Shown here: one piece after another, positions 1 through 6,272 of the stretch
How positions within the stretch are numbered: the first letter of the stretch is position 1
How the letters are laid out: each line of letters begins with the position of its first letter
From: UMGS755 sp045132895
GTDB lineage: Bacteria; Bacillota; Clostridia; UBA1381; UBA9506
Direction of reading: 5' to 3'
Assembly (NCBI GenBank): GCA_045132895.1
Contig: JBGUTC010000031.1
Location: 1 to 43,083 of the forward strand
DNA length: 43,083 nt
Position numbers and translations under genes: made by a program
The notes under the pieces: generated by a model
Seen by the model: only the letters and a program-made list of their open reading frames with translations
The model's database searches: none
Told to the model about the DNA's origin: nothing

Positions 1-21
1 CGATATGTCGATAATTGAATA

Positions 22-58
22 AAAAAATTAAGCACTTACCGTTTGGTAAGTGCTTTTT
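22..58. terminator. Bidirectional rho-independent terminator
   Basis: An 11-bp perfect stem (30-40 with 45-55, loop GTTT) is flanked by an A-run on the left and a T-run on the right, so it can end transcription in both directions. Leftward it would serve the four-helix-bundle gene; rightward it would serve a gene lying outside the window. Confidence 0.8.
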
Positions 59-88
59 GCTGTGTTTACAGCCCGATTTGACAACAAA

Positions 89-433
89 CTATTTTTGATT
101 TGATTTAGCGGTATTTATGGATGAAATTAAAAGCTTTTTAAGTTCTACGCATAAATCCAAAACTTTTCTGTCTTCATAATAACCGCTTTCAATAAGAAGT
201 TCAATCCAATATTCACTTTCAGAACATTCTTTTAATGCTATTTGAAGTTTAGCAATAAAATCATTCTTTCCGTGTCCGTAAAATGCTTCTCTTATATTTG
301 CACCGATGCTTGTGCCACTTCGAATAAGTTGGTTGGTAAGTACACTTTCTCTTTTTTCGCCTTTTACTTTATTGCAAACTTTAATTATATCTAAAGCAAA
401 CTGTTTTGATTTCACAAGTAACGGACTATCCAT
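89..433 (-). CDS. Four-helix bundle protein (23S rRNA intervening-sequence family)
   Basis: This 114-residue protein matches the four-helix bundle / S23 family, named for proteins encoded in 23S rRNA intervening sequences but often found elsewhere. The family's biochemical role is unknown. Visible signs are the motif SGTSIGANIREA near the centre, typical of the family, an all-helical composition and a length close to the usual 115-125 residues. The ATG at 433 is preferred over the ATG at 439 because AAGGAG (442-447) lies 8 bases before it. The gene stands alone between its terminator and a repeat-rich stretch behind a tRNA. Confidence 0.85.
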   Translation of the reverse strand: MDSPLLVKSKQFALDIIKVCNKVKGEKRESVLTNQLIRSGTSIGANIREAFYGHGKNDFIAKLQIALKECSESEYWIELLIESGYYEDRKVLDLCVELKKLLISSINTAKSNQK

Positions 434-439
434 AAACAT

Positions 440-568
440 TCTCCTTTTTAAACAAACTCGCTTTAGTGAGTTTGAACCTTACCTCTTCCTTATTCACTAT
501 TACCTATTACTTTCCCAAAATCGACAAGGTGTTTTAGGGAAAAGTGAATAGTGAATAGGTAATAAGTA
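440..568. repeat. Repeat-rich leader ahead of the four-helix-bundle gene
   Basis: No gene is seen here. The stretch holds a hairpin (CAAACTC / GAGTTTG near 453-472), shuffled copies of short A/T words such as TATTCACTATTACC and GTGAATAGTGAATAGG on both sides of about 530, and an extra copy (517-528) of the arm AAAATCGACAAG that also forms the neighbouring tRNA terminator. The pattern suggests local duplication or slippage. Confidence 0.5.
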
Positions 569-604
569 AAATCGACAAGATTCGTTATGAACCTTGTCGA
601 TTTT
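569..604 (-). terminator. Terminator of the tRNA gene
   Basis: On the minus strand, directly after the encoded CCA, the arm AAAATCGACAAG (about 593-604) pairs with CTTGTCGATTTT (569-580) around a 12-base loop. The T's of the 3' arm supply the terminator tract. Confidence 0.65.
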
Positions 605-681
605 TGGTGGGCCTTCAGGGACTCGAACCCCGGACCGACCGGTTATGTGCCGGTTGCTCTAACCAACTGAGCTAAAAGCCC
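605..681 (-). tRNA. tRNA with CAU anticodon (Met, or Ile2 if lysidine-modified)
   Basis: The minus strand folds into a full cloverleaf with encoded CCA. The acceptor stem is GGGCTTT/AAGGCCC, the D-arm AGCTCAGTTGGTTAGAGC, the anticodon stem ACCGG/CCGGT and the T-arm has TTCGAGT. The anticodon loop reads CACATAA, placing CAU at 645-647. From recall, body and D-arm resemble Bacillus/Clostridia tRNA-Ile2 (CAU, modified to lysidine by TilS) at least as much as elongator tRNA-Met, so the identity is left open. Position 33 is A (base 648) where nearly every tRNA has U. A consensus promoter upstream argues that the gene is expressed. Confidence 0.9.
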
Positions 682-698
682 TTAAATTGTACCAGATT

Positions 699-727
699 AT
701 TATATCAAAACATTATATGAATGTCAA
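699..727 (-). promoter_or_regulatory. Consensus sigma-A promoter of the tRNA gene
   Basis: On the minus strand TTGACA (722-727) and TATAAT (699-704) match both consensus boxes perfectly with a 17-bp spacer, so the tRNA would start within about 12 bases of its first nucleotide. Confidence 0.85.
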
Positions 728-775
728 TCATTTTTTATATTTGGACAATCAACTTGAAAAAAAAGTAAAAAAAGA

Positions 776-807
776 TTGACAACTGTTTGTATTCATGGTA
801 GTATAAT
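776..807 (+). promoter_or_regulatory. Promoter of the asd-dapA-dapB operon
   Basis: TTGACA at 776-781 is followed either by TAGTAT at 799-804 (17-bp spacer) or by TATAAT at 802-807 (20-bp spacer). Transcription would start just ahead of the riboswitch P1 helix. Which -10 is used cannot be decided by eye. Confidence 0.7.
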
Positions 808-811
808 ATAT

Positions 812-986
812 TAGATAGAGGCGCGTTTTTTAATGAGTCGCTGTGAAGGAGAATGCGGAGATTTGGTGACGTCACGGCAAAAGGGAAAGAACGCCGAAGG
901 TCGTGCGGTTCCGCCCGCATTTGCCTGGGGATACGGTTAAGAGCCGTATCACTGTCATCTGCGCCTGCGGATGGGGAGCTATCACG
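812..986 (+). promoter_or_regulatory. Lysine riboswitch (L box)
   Basis: The layout matches the lysine aptamer. P1 is GATAG (814-818) with CTATC (979-983), followed by the conserved AGAGGCGCG. The conserved core elements CGCCGAAG, GCCTGGG and CACTGTCA appear in the expected order, then a P5-like hairpin (955-973). The same elements occur in the B. subtilis lysC leader. It lies upstream of asd-dapA-dapB and ahead of a terminator hairpin, so lysine should cause premature termination. Confidence 0.93.
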
Positions 987-1023
987 CTTTAATGCATTTT
1001 TTCTATATGTAAATGTGTTCTAA

Positions 1024-1062
1024 AGCCAAACTCTCCAACTGTCGGGAGTTTGGTTTCTTTTT
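1024..1062 (+). terminator. Riboswitch expression-platform terminator
   Basis: CCAAACTC (1026-1033) pairs with GAGTTTGG (1046-1053) and is followed by a T-rich tract (1054-1062). It lies between the lysine aptamer and asd, where an attenuation terminator is expected. I did not identify the competing antiterminator. Confidence 0.85.
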
Positions 1063-1130
1063 GTTTATACAAAGATTTACAAATATAAAAGGTTGCGCAA
1101 AGAAGCGCAACGGAAATGGAGTTGAAAACT

Positions 1131-2144
1131 ATGAAAAAGTACAACATTGCAGTGGTAGGCGCTACCGGCATGGTCGGCAGAACTTTCCTGAAAGTTCTGG
1201 AGGAAATGAACCTGCCTGTTGAAAATTATTATCTGTTTGCGTCCGCTCGTTCTGCAGGAAGCACCATTCAGTTCATGGGTAAAGACTATGTAATCGAAGA
1301 ACTGAACGAAAATTCCTTCGACAGAGACATCGATATCGCGCTGTTCTCTGCCGGCGGCAGCACAAGTGAAAAATTCGCTCCCATTGCTGCAAGCAAGGGC
1401 GTTGTCGTAATCGATAACTCCAGCGCTTTCAGAATGGATCCTAAGGTGCCTCTGGTTGTTCCCGAAGTTAACGCTGAGGACATCAAATGGCACAACGGCA
1501 TTATCGCTAACCCCAACTGCTCCACCATTCAGGCTATGGTTGCTTTGCGTCCTCTGCAGCTGGCTTACGGTATCCGCCGTGTTATTTACTCTACCTACCA
1601 GGCTGTTTCCGGTGCTGGTATGGGCGGTTATACTGACCTGGCAAACGGCATCAAAGGTGAACCTCCCAAGAAGTTCAACCACCCTATCTTCAATAACTGT
1701 CTGCCTCAGATTGACGTTTTCTTAGACAACGGTTACACCAAGGAAGAAATGAAAATGGTGAACGAAACCAAGAAGATCCTGGGCGACGATAACATGAAGA
1801 TCACAGCTACCACCGTTCGCGTTCCTGTGTTTGACTGCCATAGTGAATCTATCAACGTTGAACTGGAAAAACCCTTTGATCTTGACGAACTGAAGAAAGT
1901 TCTGTCTGCTGCTCCCGGTCTGGTTGTTCAGGACGATCCGGCAAACGCTTTCTATCCCATGGCAATCACCGCTAAAGACAAGAACGAAACCTTTGTCGGC
2001 AGAATCCGTCGTGATGAAAGTATTGACAACGGCGTAAACCTCTGGGTTGTTGCTGATAACATCAGAAAAGGTGCTGCAACCAACGCTGTTCAGGTTGCTA
2101 TGAAGTTAATTGAAATGTGGGAATCCGGTGAAATTACCCGCTAA
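1131..2144 (+). CDS. asd: Aspartate-semialdehyde dehydrogenase
   Basis: Converts L-aspartyl-4-phosphate to L-aspartate semialdehyde with NADPH, the branch point to lysine/diaminopimelate, threonine and methionine. The 337-residue protein opens with the NADP-binding motif GATGMVG (residues 10-16), has the catalytic cysteine in NPNCSTIQ (Cys130) and the catalytic-region histidine in RVPVFDCHSES (about His237). Length is normal. ATG 1131 is chosen over the in-frame ATG at 1116 because GGAG (1118-1121) sits 9 bases ahead of it. First gene of a three-gene operon under the lysine riboswitch; dapA follows after 20 bp. Confidence 0.96.
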   Translation: MKKYNIAVVGATGMVGRTFLKVLEEMNLPVENYYLFASARSAGSTIQFMGKDYVIEELNENSFDRDIDIALFSAGGSTSEKFAPIAASKGVVVIDNSSAFRMDPKVPLVVPEVNAEDIKWHNGIIANPNCSTIQAMVALRPLQLAYGIRRVIYSTYQAVSGAGMGGYTDLANGIKGEPPKKFNHPIFNNCLPQIDVFLDNGYTKEEMKMVNETKKILGDDNMKITATTVRVPVFDCHSESINVELEKPFDLDELKKVLSAAPGLVVQDDPANAFYPMAITAKDKNETFVGRIRRDESIDNGVNLWVVADNIRKGAATNAVQVAMKLIEMWESGEITR

Positions 2145-2164
2145 AAATTGAAAGGAAAGAAGCT

Positions 2165-3049
2165 ATGAGTAAGAATACAATTTTTACAGGCTCCGGCGTT
2201 GCATTGGTCACACCTTTTAACGAAAAAGGCGTAGATTTTGACAGCCTGGCTAAGCTGATTGATTTTCAAATTGAAAATGATACGGATGCAATTATCATCT
2301 GCGGCACAACTGGCGAAGCGTCAACAATGCCCGATGAAGAGCATCTTTCTGTAATTGAATTTGCCGTAAAGCATACCGCTGGCAGAATCCCTGTAATTGC
2401 CGGTGCCGGCAGTAACGACACCCATCACGGTGTTGAACTCTGCAAGGCTGCTGCTGACCGCGGCGCCGATGGTCTCCTTCTTGTTACGCCTTACTACAAC
2501 AAGGCCAGCCAGAAAGGTTTGATTCAGCATTATAACGCAATGGCAACTGCAACCGACCTGCCCGTGATTCTGTATAACGTACCCGGCAGAACCGGTATGA
2601 AGATTGACGTTGCAACTGCAAAAGAATTGGCAAAAACCGAGCAGATTGTGGCTATCAAGGAAGCCAGTGGCGATATTGCATACACTGCACAGATCGCAGC
2701 TGCTTGCCCTGAACTGGATATCTACTCCGGTAACGATGATATGATCGTTCCTGTCATGAGTTTAGGCGGTAAGGGTGTTATCTCCGTTCTGGCAAACGTT
2801 GTTCCGAAAGAAACTCACGATATGTGCCAGAAATATTTAGATGGTGACGTTAACGGCGCTTTAAAGCTGCAGCTTGAATATCTGGATCTGGTTAAGGCTC
2901 TCTTCATTGAAGTGAACCCCATTCCGGTTAAAACGGCTCTGAACCTGATGGGTATGAATGTAGGCTCTCTGCGTCTGCCCCTCTGTGACATGGCTGACAA
3001 CACCTTGGAAGTCTTAAATCAGTCCTTAGCTAAGCACGGCTTAATCTGA
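2165..3049 (+). CDS. dapA: 4-hydroxy-tetrahydrodipicolinate synthase
   Basis: Condenses pyruvate with aspartate semialdehyde, the first committed step to diaminopimelate and lysine. The 294-residue TIM barrel shows CGTTGEAST (residues 46-54), YNVPGRT with the proton-relay Tyr137, and the Schiff-base lysine in IKEASGD (Lys165). Length is as expected. It is preceded by AAAGGAAAG and lies 20 bp behind asd and 22 bp ahead of dapB, so the three are co-transcribed and share the lysine control. Confidence 0.96.
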   Translation: MSKNTIFTGSGVALVTPFNEKGVDFDSLAKLIDFQIENDTDAIIICGTTGEASTMPDEEHLSVIEFAVKHTAGRIPVIAGAGSNDTHHGVELCKAAADRGADGLLLVTPYYNKASQKGLIQHYNAMATATDLPVILYNVPGRTGMKIDVATAKELAKTEQIVAIKEASGDIAYTAQIAAACPELDIYSGNDDMIVPVMSLGGKGVISVLANVVPKETHDMCQKYLDGDVNGALKLQLEYLDLVKALFIEVNPIPVKTALNLMGMNVGSLRLPLCDMADNTLEVLNQSLAKHGLI

Positions 3050-3071
3050 CCCTTTCGAAAGGACGATACCT

Positions 3072-3827
3072 ATGACAAAGATTTTACTCTGCGGAGCCAA
3101 CGGCAGAATGGGAAAGGCGATTACCCGTCTGGTTGCTGAAACCGAGGGCGCAGAAATCCTCTGTGGCGTTGATTTAAACACAGAAAGCACAGAGGGCTTC
3201 CCGGTTTATCCGGATTTCGCGTCCGTGACGGAAATCCCCGATGTGATTATCGATTTTTCAAATCCGGCTAATTTTGAAAATCTGATGAATTACGCGGAAG
3301 AGAAAAAAGTTCCCGTTGTTGTGGCAACCACAGGTCTTTCCAAGGAACAAAAAGAACGTCTGGAAACTGCTTCAGCAGACATTCCCGTTTTTTTCTCAGC
3401 AAACATGTCCTTAGGCGTTAACCTAATTTGTGAACTGGCTCGAAAAGCAACGGCTTTCCTGGGCGACAGTTTCGATATTGAAATCGTTGAAAAGCATCAT
3501 AACCAAAAGCTTGACGCTCCCAGCGGAACGGCTTTGGCTATCGCCGATGCCATCAACGAAGAATTAGATGGCGCCGGACATTATGTCTATGACCGTCACA
3601 GTGTTCGCAAAAAGCGTGACAAAAATGAAATCGGTATCCATGCCGTCCGTGGCGGTACCATTGTCGGGGAACATACCGTAATTTTCGCCGGCAACAACGA
3701 AGTCATTGAACTCCAGCATAGCGCAACTTCAAGAGAAGTTTTTGCTTCCGGCGCTGTGAAAGCGGCTATCTTCATGGCAGGAAAGCCGGCAGGATTTTAT
3801 AACATGACAAACTTAATTAACGGTTAA
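3072..3827 (+). CDS. dapB: 4-hydroxy-tetrahydrodipicolinate reductase
   Basis: Reduces the DapA product with NAD(P)H to tetrahydrodipicolinate. The 251-residue protein has the dinucleotide-binding motif CGANGRMGKAI (residues 7-17), the ATTG segment near residue 95 and the active-site signature EKHHNQKLDAPSGTA, with the catalytic His pair and Lys as in E. coli DapB. It closes the operon and ends 1 bp before a strong bidirectional terminator. Later lysine-pathway genes are not in the window. Confidence 0.96.
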   Translation: MTKILLCGANGRMGKAITRLVAETEGAEILCGVDLNTESTEGFPVYPDFASVTEIPDVIIDFSNPANFENLMNYAEEKKVPVVVATTGLSKEQKERLETASADIPVFFSANMSLGVNLICELARKATAFLGDSFDIEIVEKHHNQKLDAPSGTALAIADAINEELDGAGHYVYDRHSVRKKRDKNEIGIHAVRGGTIVGEHTVIFAGNNEVIELQHSATSREVFASGAVKAAIFMAGKPAGFYNMTNLING

Positions 3828-3859
3828 AAAAATGATGTCACACTTGTGACATCATTTTT
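3828..3859. terminator. Bidirectional terminator between dapB and the SLOG-like gene
   Basis: AAAAATGATGTCAC (3828-3841) pairs perfectly with GTGACATCATTTTT (3846-3859) over 14 bp, loop ACTT. It serves dapB rightward and the SLOG-like gene leftward. Its core ATGTCAC/GTGACAT is the same as in the terminator at 5109-5140. Confidence 0.9.
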
Positions 3860-3863
3860 CTAT

Positions 3864-4319
3864 TTAAGATGCTTCTTTAAAATTCGGCAATATCGAATCA
3901 CCCTCCGCAAAGATTTCCTTTCCCTCTTCCTTTGCTTCAGCAAGGAGCTTTTCGTTCACCTTGTCCCCTTCTGCAACGTTGCACAAAAGGGTATCTGCAT
4001 GTTCAATCATCCACTCTGTCCGTTTCTGAACCGAAAGGTCATAGGGAAGATTCCTCAGAATTTTCGGATAATTAACAATTTCCTCGGTCCTTGTCTCCCC
4101 CTTTGATTCTGGAACAGAAATAATGGCATAATCAATGCAAGGGTATTCATCATAAATCTCACGCATCAAGGAGACCACACTCTGCTCATATTCGGTTTCA
4201 TTGCCTACCAAAAAATAGCAAAAGCCAGGTAGCATAGCCAAACATATACATAACCTTTTATAACTTTGCCGCATTTCTTCTGTAAATTCACCGGTTCCAA
4301 AAATTGCATGAACCATCAT
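3864..4319 (-). CDS. Hypothetical protein, possibly SLOG / DUF1273 (YpsA, YoqJ) fold
   Basis: A 151-residue protein I can place only by resemblance. The layout, a 'GTGEF' start, a central conserved acidic segment, LPYDLSVQKRTEWMIEHADTL and then a hydrophobic strand, recalls the SLOG superfamily (DUF1273/YoqJ-like, Rossmann-type folds thought to bind nucleotide derivatives), where the segment 'R..WM...AD.LL' is typical. The usual GGT motif after it is missing; VAEGDKVNEK stands there instead. AAAGGA lies about 6 bases before the ATG. The gene has its own promoter (4541-4569) and a long structured leader with terminator, so expression is probably controlled by RNA folding. It sits alone in a small island between two near-identical terminators. 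Confidence 0.6.
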   Translation of the reverse strand: MMVHAIFGTGEFTEEMRQSYKRLCICLAMLPGFCYFLVGNETEYEQSVVSLMREIYDEYPCIDYAIISVPESKGETRTEEIVNYPKILRNLPYDLSVQKRTEWMIEHADTLLCNVAEGDKVNEKLLAEAKEEGKEIFAEGDSILPNFKEAS

Positions 4320-4347
4320 TCATTTTCCTTTCATTTTTTTGTAAAAT

Positions 4348-4534
4348 AAAAAAAGGTGCGCAACCTCTTGCGAAGTCACGCACTGAAAAACGTAACTTCG
4401 GCGTCTAAGTTGCAACACTCAAAACTAGGCATAACACTACACATATAAGCAGGTATGACAAACCGAAGTGTACGCTTTTACCGGTATAGCGTACACCCAC
4501 ATATATGTGAAGTTTATTCTGTTTTGAATGTTGC
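4348..4534 (-). ncRNA. Structured leader RNA with attenuator architecture (candidate riboswitch), unrecognised class
   Basis: Read on the minus strand from the predicted start at 4534. P1: 4521-4534 pairs with 4412-4425 (14 bp, one G-U). P2: 4502-4509 with 4440-4447 (8 bp). P3: 4488-4496 with 4468-4476 (9 bp, 11-base loop). Beside P1, AACTT (4407-4411) can pair with AAGTT (4394-4398). Segment 4391-4399 can instead pair with 4372-4380 (9 bp), an antiterminator that would destroy the terminator hairpin at 4356-4383 (12 contiguous pairs including G-U, GCAA tetraloop), which is followed by one C and seven T's (4354-4348). I know of no riboswitch with these helices; T-box, SAM, M-box and cyclic-di-nucleotide core sequences are absent. 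Confidence 0.6.
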
Positions 4535-4540
4535 ATCAAT

Positions 4541-4569
4541 ATCATAACATATTTTTTTCCAAAAAGCAA
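4541..4569 (-). promoter_or_regulatory. Promoter of the SLOG-like gene and its leader
   Basis: On the minus strand TTGCTT (4564-4569) and TATGAT (4541-4546) are separated by 17 bp, and TGT directly before the -10 gives an extended -10 box. The expected start (about 4534) coincides with the first base of the P1 helix of the leader RNA. Confidence 0.65.
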
Positions 4570-4597
4570 TAGCTTCAAATGACACGATTTGTGACAT

Positions 4598-4804
4598 ATG
4601 TTTCACCCCTACGAGATTGTCACAATATGACAAGTCATAAATATCCACCCGTATAACGGGGGTTTCATTTTCGGGCATAGCCCTAATACTACTGGCTACG
4701 CACAAGTGCGTCTTTTTATTGGCCTGGCAGCCATGCAACTGTTACCTACTACCCATAAATGGGTTGCTTACAATGAATTTCTCAGTAAATTCAATATAAA
4801 AAAT
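4598..4804. other. Hairpin-rich non-coding stretch, possible end of a degenerate IS200/IS605-type element
   Basis: No convincing gene is seen. The stretch holds a run of small hairpins: TTGTCA/TGACAA (4616-4634), CCCGT-ATA-ACGGG (4648-4660), GGGC-ATA-GCCC (4673-4683), CGCAC-AA-GTGCG (4700-4711) and ACCCAT-AA-ATGGGT (about 4750-4763). On the minus strand, 'GAAA-CCCCC-hairpin-GGG-TGG' followed by an A/T-rich segment recalls right ends of IS200/IS605 elements, where a G/C hairpin closes the element and the TnpB guide RNA. No tnpA or tnpB remains, so this is a tentative reading. Confidence 0.3.
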
Positions 4805-4973
4805 AGGCTCCCTTGTGTAAAGGGAGCTGTCGAACGCAGTGAGACTGAGGGATTGTTTTTCTGCTTTTTCTTTTGTAGTTATATTTCTACTTTAACTATT
4901 ACAACCCCTCCGAGTTTGCTTCGCAAACTCACCTCCCCTCGCGTGCCCTGAAAGGGTATACACAAGGGAGGCT
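4805..4973. repeat. MITE-like element with terminal inverted repeats
   Basis: A 169-bp non-coding segment begins AGGCTCCCTTGTGTA (4805-4819) and ends TACACAAGGGAGGCT (4959-4973), inverted copies differing at one base. Inside are a second GGGAGC arm, the words CTGAGGGATTGT and ACAACCCCTC facing each other, and a perfect hairpin GAGTTTG/CAAACTC near 4912-4930. I recall very similar short elements scattered through gut Clostridia genomes. No clear target-site duplication is visible. Confidence 0.65.
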
Positions 4974-5107
4974 TTTCTCATTAAAACTTTCTGCTAAATT
5001 TCTCATTTGTACTATACTGATAACTTTACTTGTGTTTATACTGTTTCTTTCTCTTCGTCAGTTAACCTTTTTAAAACCACGAAGGCTTAGCATGGTTTTC
5101 GATATGC
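4974..5107. other. Non-coding A/T-rich spacer
   Basis: I see no gene, promoter of good quality or strong repeat between the MITE-like element and the glycerate kinase terminator. Confidence 0.5.
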
Positions 5108-5141
5108 AAAAAAGGATGTCACATATGTGACATCCTTTTTA
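5108..5141. terminator. Terminator of the glycerate kinase operon
   Basis: AAAAAGGATGTCAC (5109-5122) pairs with GTGACATCCTTTTT (5127-5140), loop ATAT. The hairpin overlaps the stop codon of the glycerate kinase gene and is symmetrical, so it works both ways. Its core matches the terminator behind dapB. Confidence 0.9.
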
Positions 5142-6269
5142 TTTCGCTATTTTCCAAAGTTTTATAACCCGATGGGCGCAATCTGTCAGAAGTTCTTCCG
5201 TATGCGCCATGGAGTCTTCTAAGCACATCGGCCCGTTCTGCACAGAAAAGACTGCATCAATACCGCCCTCATAAACATCCCGGTAGCCATCCCCGATAGA
5301 ACCGGTCAAAGCGATTACCGGTTTTCCATACTGCTTCGCCCGTTTTGCTACACCGATCGGTGCCTTACCAAACAAAGTCTGCCCATCCAGTCTGCCTTCA
5401 CCGGTAAAGACCAGATCTGCCTCCCGGAGAGCGCCATCAATCTGTAAAACATCTAACACTAATTCAATACCGGATGAAGTTTCTGCTTTCCAGAATGCCA
5501 GCAGCGGCACGCTGAGCCCTCCTGCTGCGCCGGCACCCGGCTTCGTAGCAAAATCAACACCGCTCACCTTTTGCACCACTTTGGCATACTGCATCATTCC
5601 TTCATCCAGTTCTTGCCGCATAGCGCTGTCTGCGCCCTTCTGACCGGCAAAAATATGAGAAGCGCCGGTGGGACCGCATAAAGGATTGGTTACATCGCAG
5701 GCAATCCGCAAGGGGATCTGACTTAGGCGGGTATCCATGCCCGAAAGGTCAATCTCGCGAACCTTCGCCAACGCCGCGCCGCAACCTTCTACTTCGTTTC
5801 CTTCTTCATCAAGAAAACGGATGCCCAAAGCCTCTGCCATACCGGTTCCGCCGTCGTTAGTAGCCGAACCGCCAAGACCCAGTAATATTTCCTTACAGCC
5901 GGCATCAAGAGCCGCTAACATCAACTGCCCCGTTCCGTAACTGGTGGTTTCCATGGGGTTTCGTTCGCTACTTTTTAACAGAGGCAGACCAGATGCCGCT
6001 GCCATTTCAATGATAGCCGTGCCATCTTCCAGCAAGCCATAAAAACCCTGAATTTCACGACCCAGAGGGTCTTTTACCAAAACTGTTTTTTTCTCCCCTT
6101 TTCTGACTGCTAAAATAGCCTCAACCAGGCCTTCGCCACCATCAGCCAAGGGATAGTTTTCCACAATTGCATCAGGATAAATCGTCCGTATGCCCTGTTC
6201 AATTGCCAGCGCCGCTTTCTGGGCAGAAAGGCTACCTTTAAAGGAATCAATCGCTGTGATTATCCTCAT
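5139..6269 (-). CDS. glxK: Glycerate kinase (GarK/GlxK family)
   Basis: Phosphorylates D-glycerate with ATP; family members form 2- or 3-phosphoglycerate, feeding glycolysis. The 376-residue protein shows the family landmarks MRIITAIDSFKGSLSA at the N-terminus, PLADGGEGLVEA (about residues 41-52), GLGGSATNDGGTGMA (about 131-145) and TGEGRLDGQTLFGK in the C-terminal half. Length is typical. It starts 3 bp after the stop of the GNAT gene with only a weak ribosome binding site, which suggests translational coupling. Last gene of the long leftward block. The symbol follows common usage; the product phosphate position cannot be read from sequence. Confidence 0.9.
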   Translation of the reverse strand: MRIITAIDSFKGSLSAQKAALAIEQGIRTIYPDAIVENYPLADGGEGLVEAILAVRKGEKKTVLVKDPLGREIQGFYGLLEDGTAIIEMAAASGLPLLKSSERNPMETTSYGTGQLMLAALDAGCKEILLGLGGSATNDGGTGMAEALGIRFLDEEGNEVEGCGAALAKVREIDLSGMDTRLSQIPLRIACDVTNPLCGPTGASHIFAGQKGADSAMRQELDEGMMQYAKVVQKVSGVDFATKPGAGAAGGLSVPLLAFWKAETSSGIELVLDVLQIDGALREADLVFTGEGRLDGQTLFGKAPIGVAKRAKQYGKPVIALTGSIGDGYRDVYEGGIDAVFSVQNGPMCLEDSMAHTEELLTDCAHRVIKLWKIAK

Positions 6270-6272
6270 TTT

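Noticed and set aside
1077..1682. 201-codon minus-strand frame opposite asd
   Set aside because: It is antisense to a certain asd gene, with no ribosome binding site and no protein-like motifs; a shadow of the real frame.
4340..4534. 6S RNA, SRP RNA, T-box or cyclic-di-nucleotide riboswitch as the identity of the structured leader
   Set aside because: The 6S central bubble with long flanking stems, the SRP GGAAGGAAGCAGC-type core, the T-box TGG-NACCGCG element and the known cyclic-di-nucleotide cores are all absent.
4514..4597. 27-codon minus-strand frame (MSQIVSFEAI start) with AGGGGTGA ahead of its ATG at 4597
   Set aside because: The frame contains both boxes of the promoter that fits the structured leader, has no family resemblance, and ends inside the P1 helix. 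It may be translated by chance; not called.
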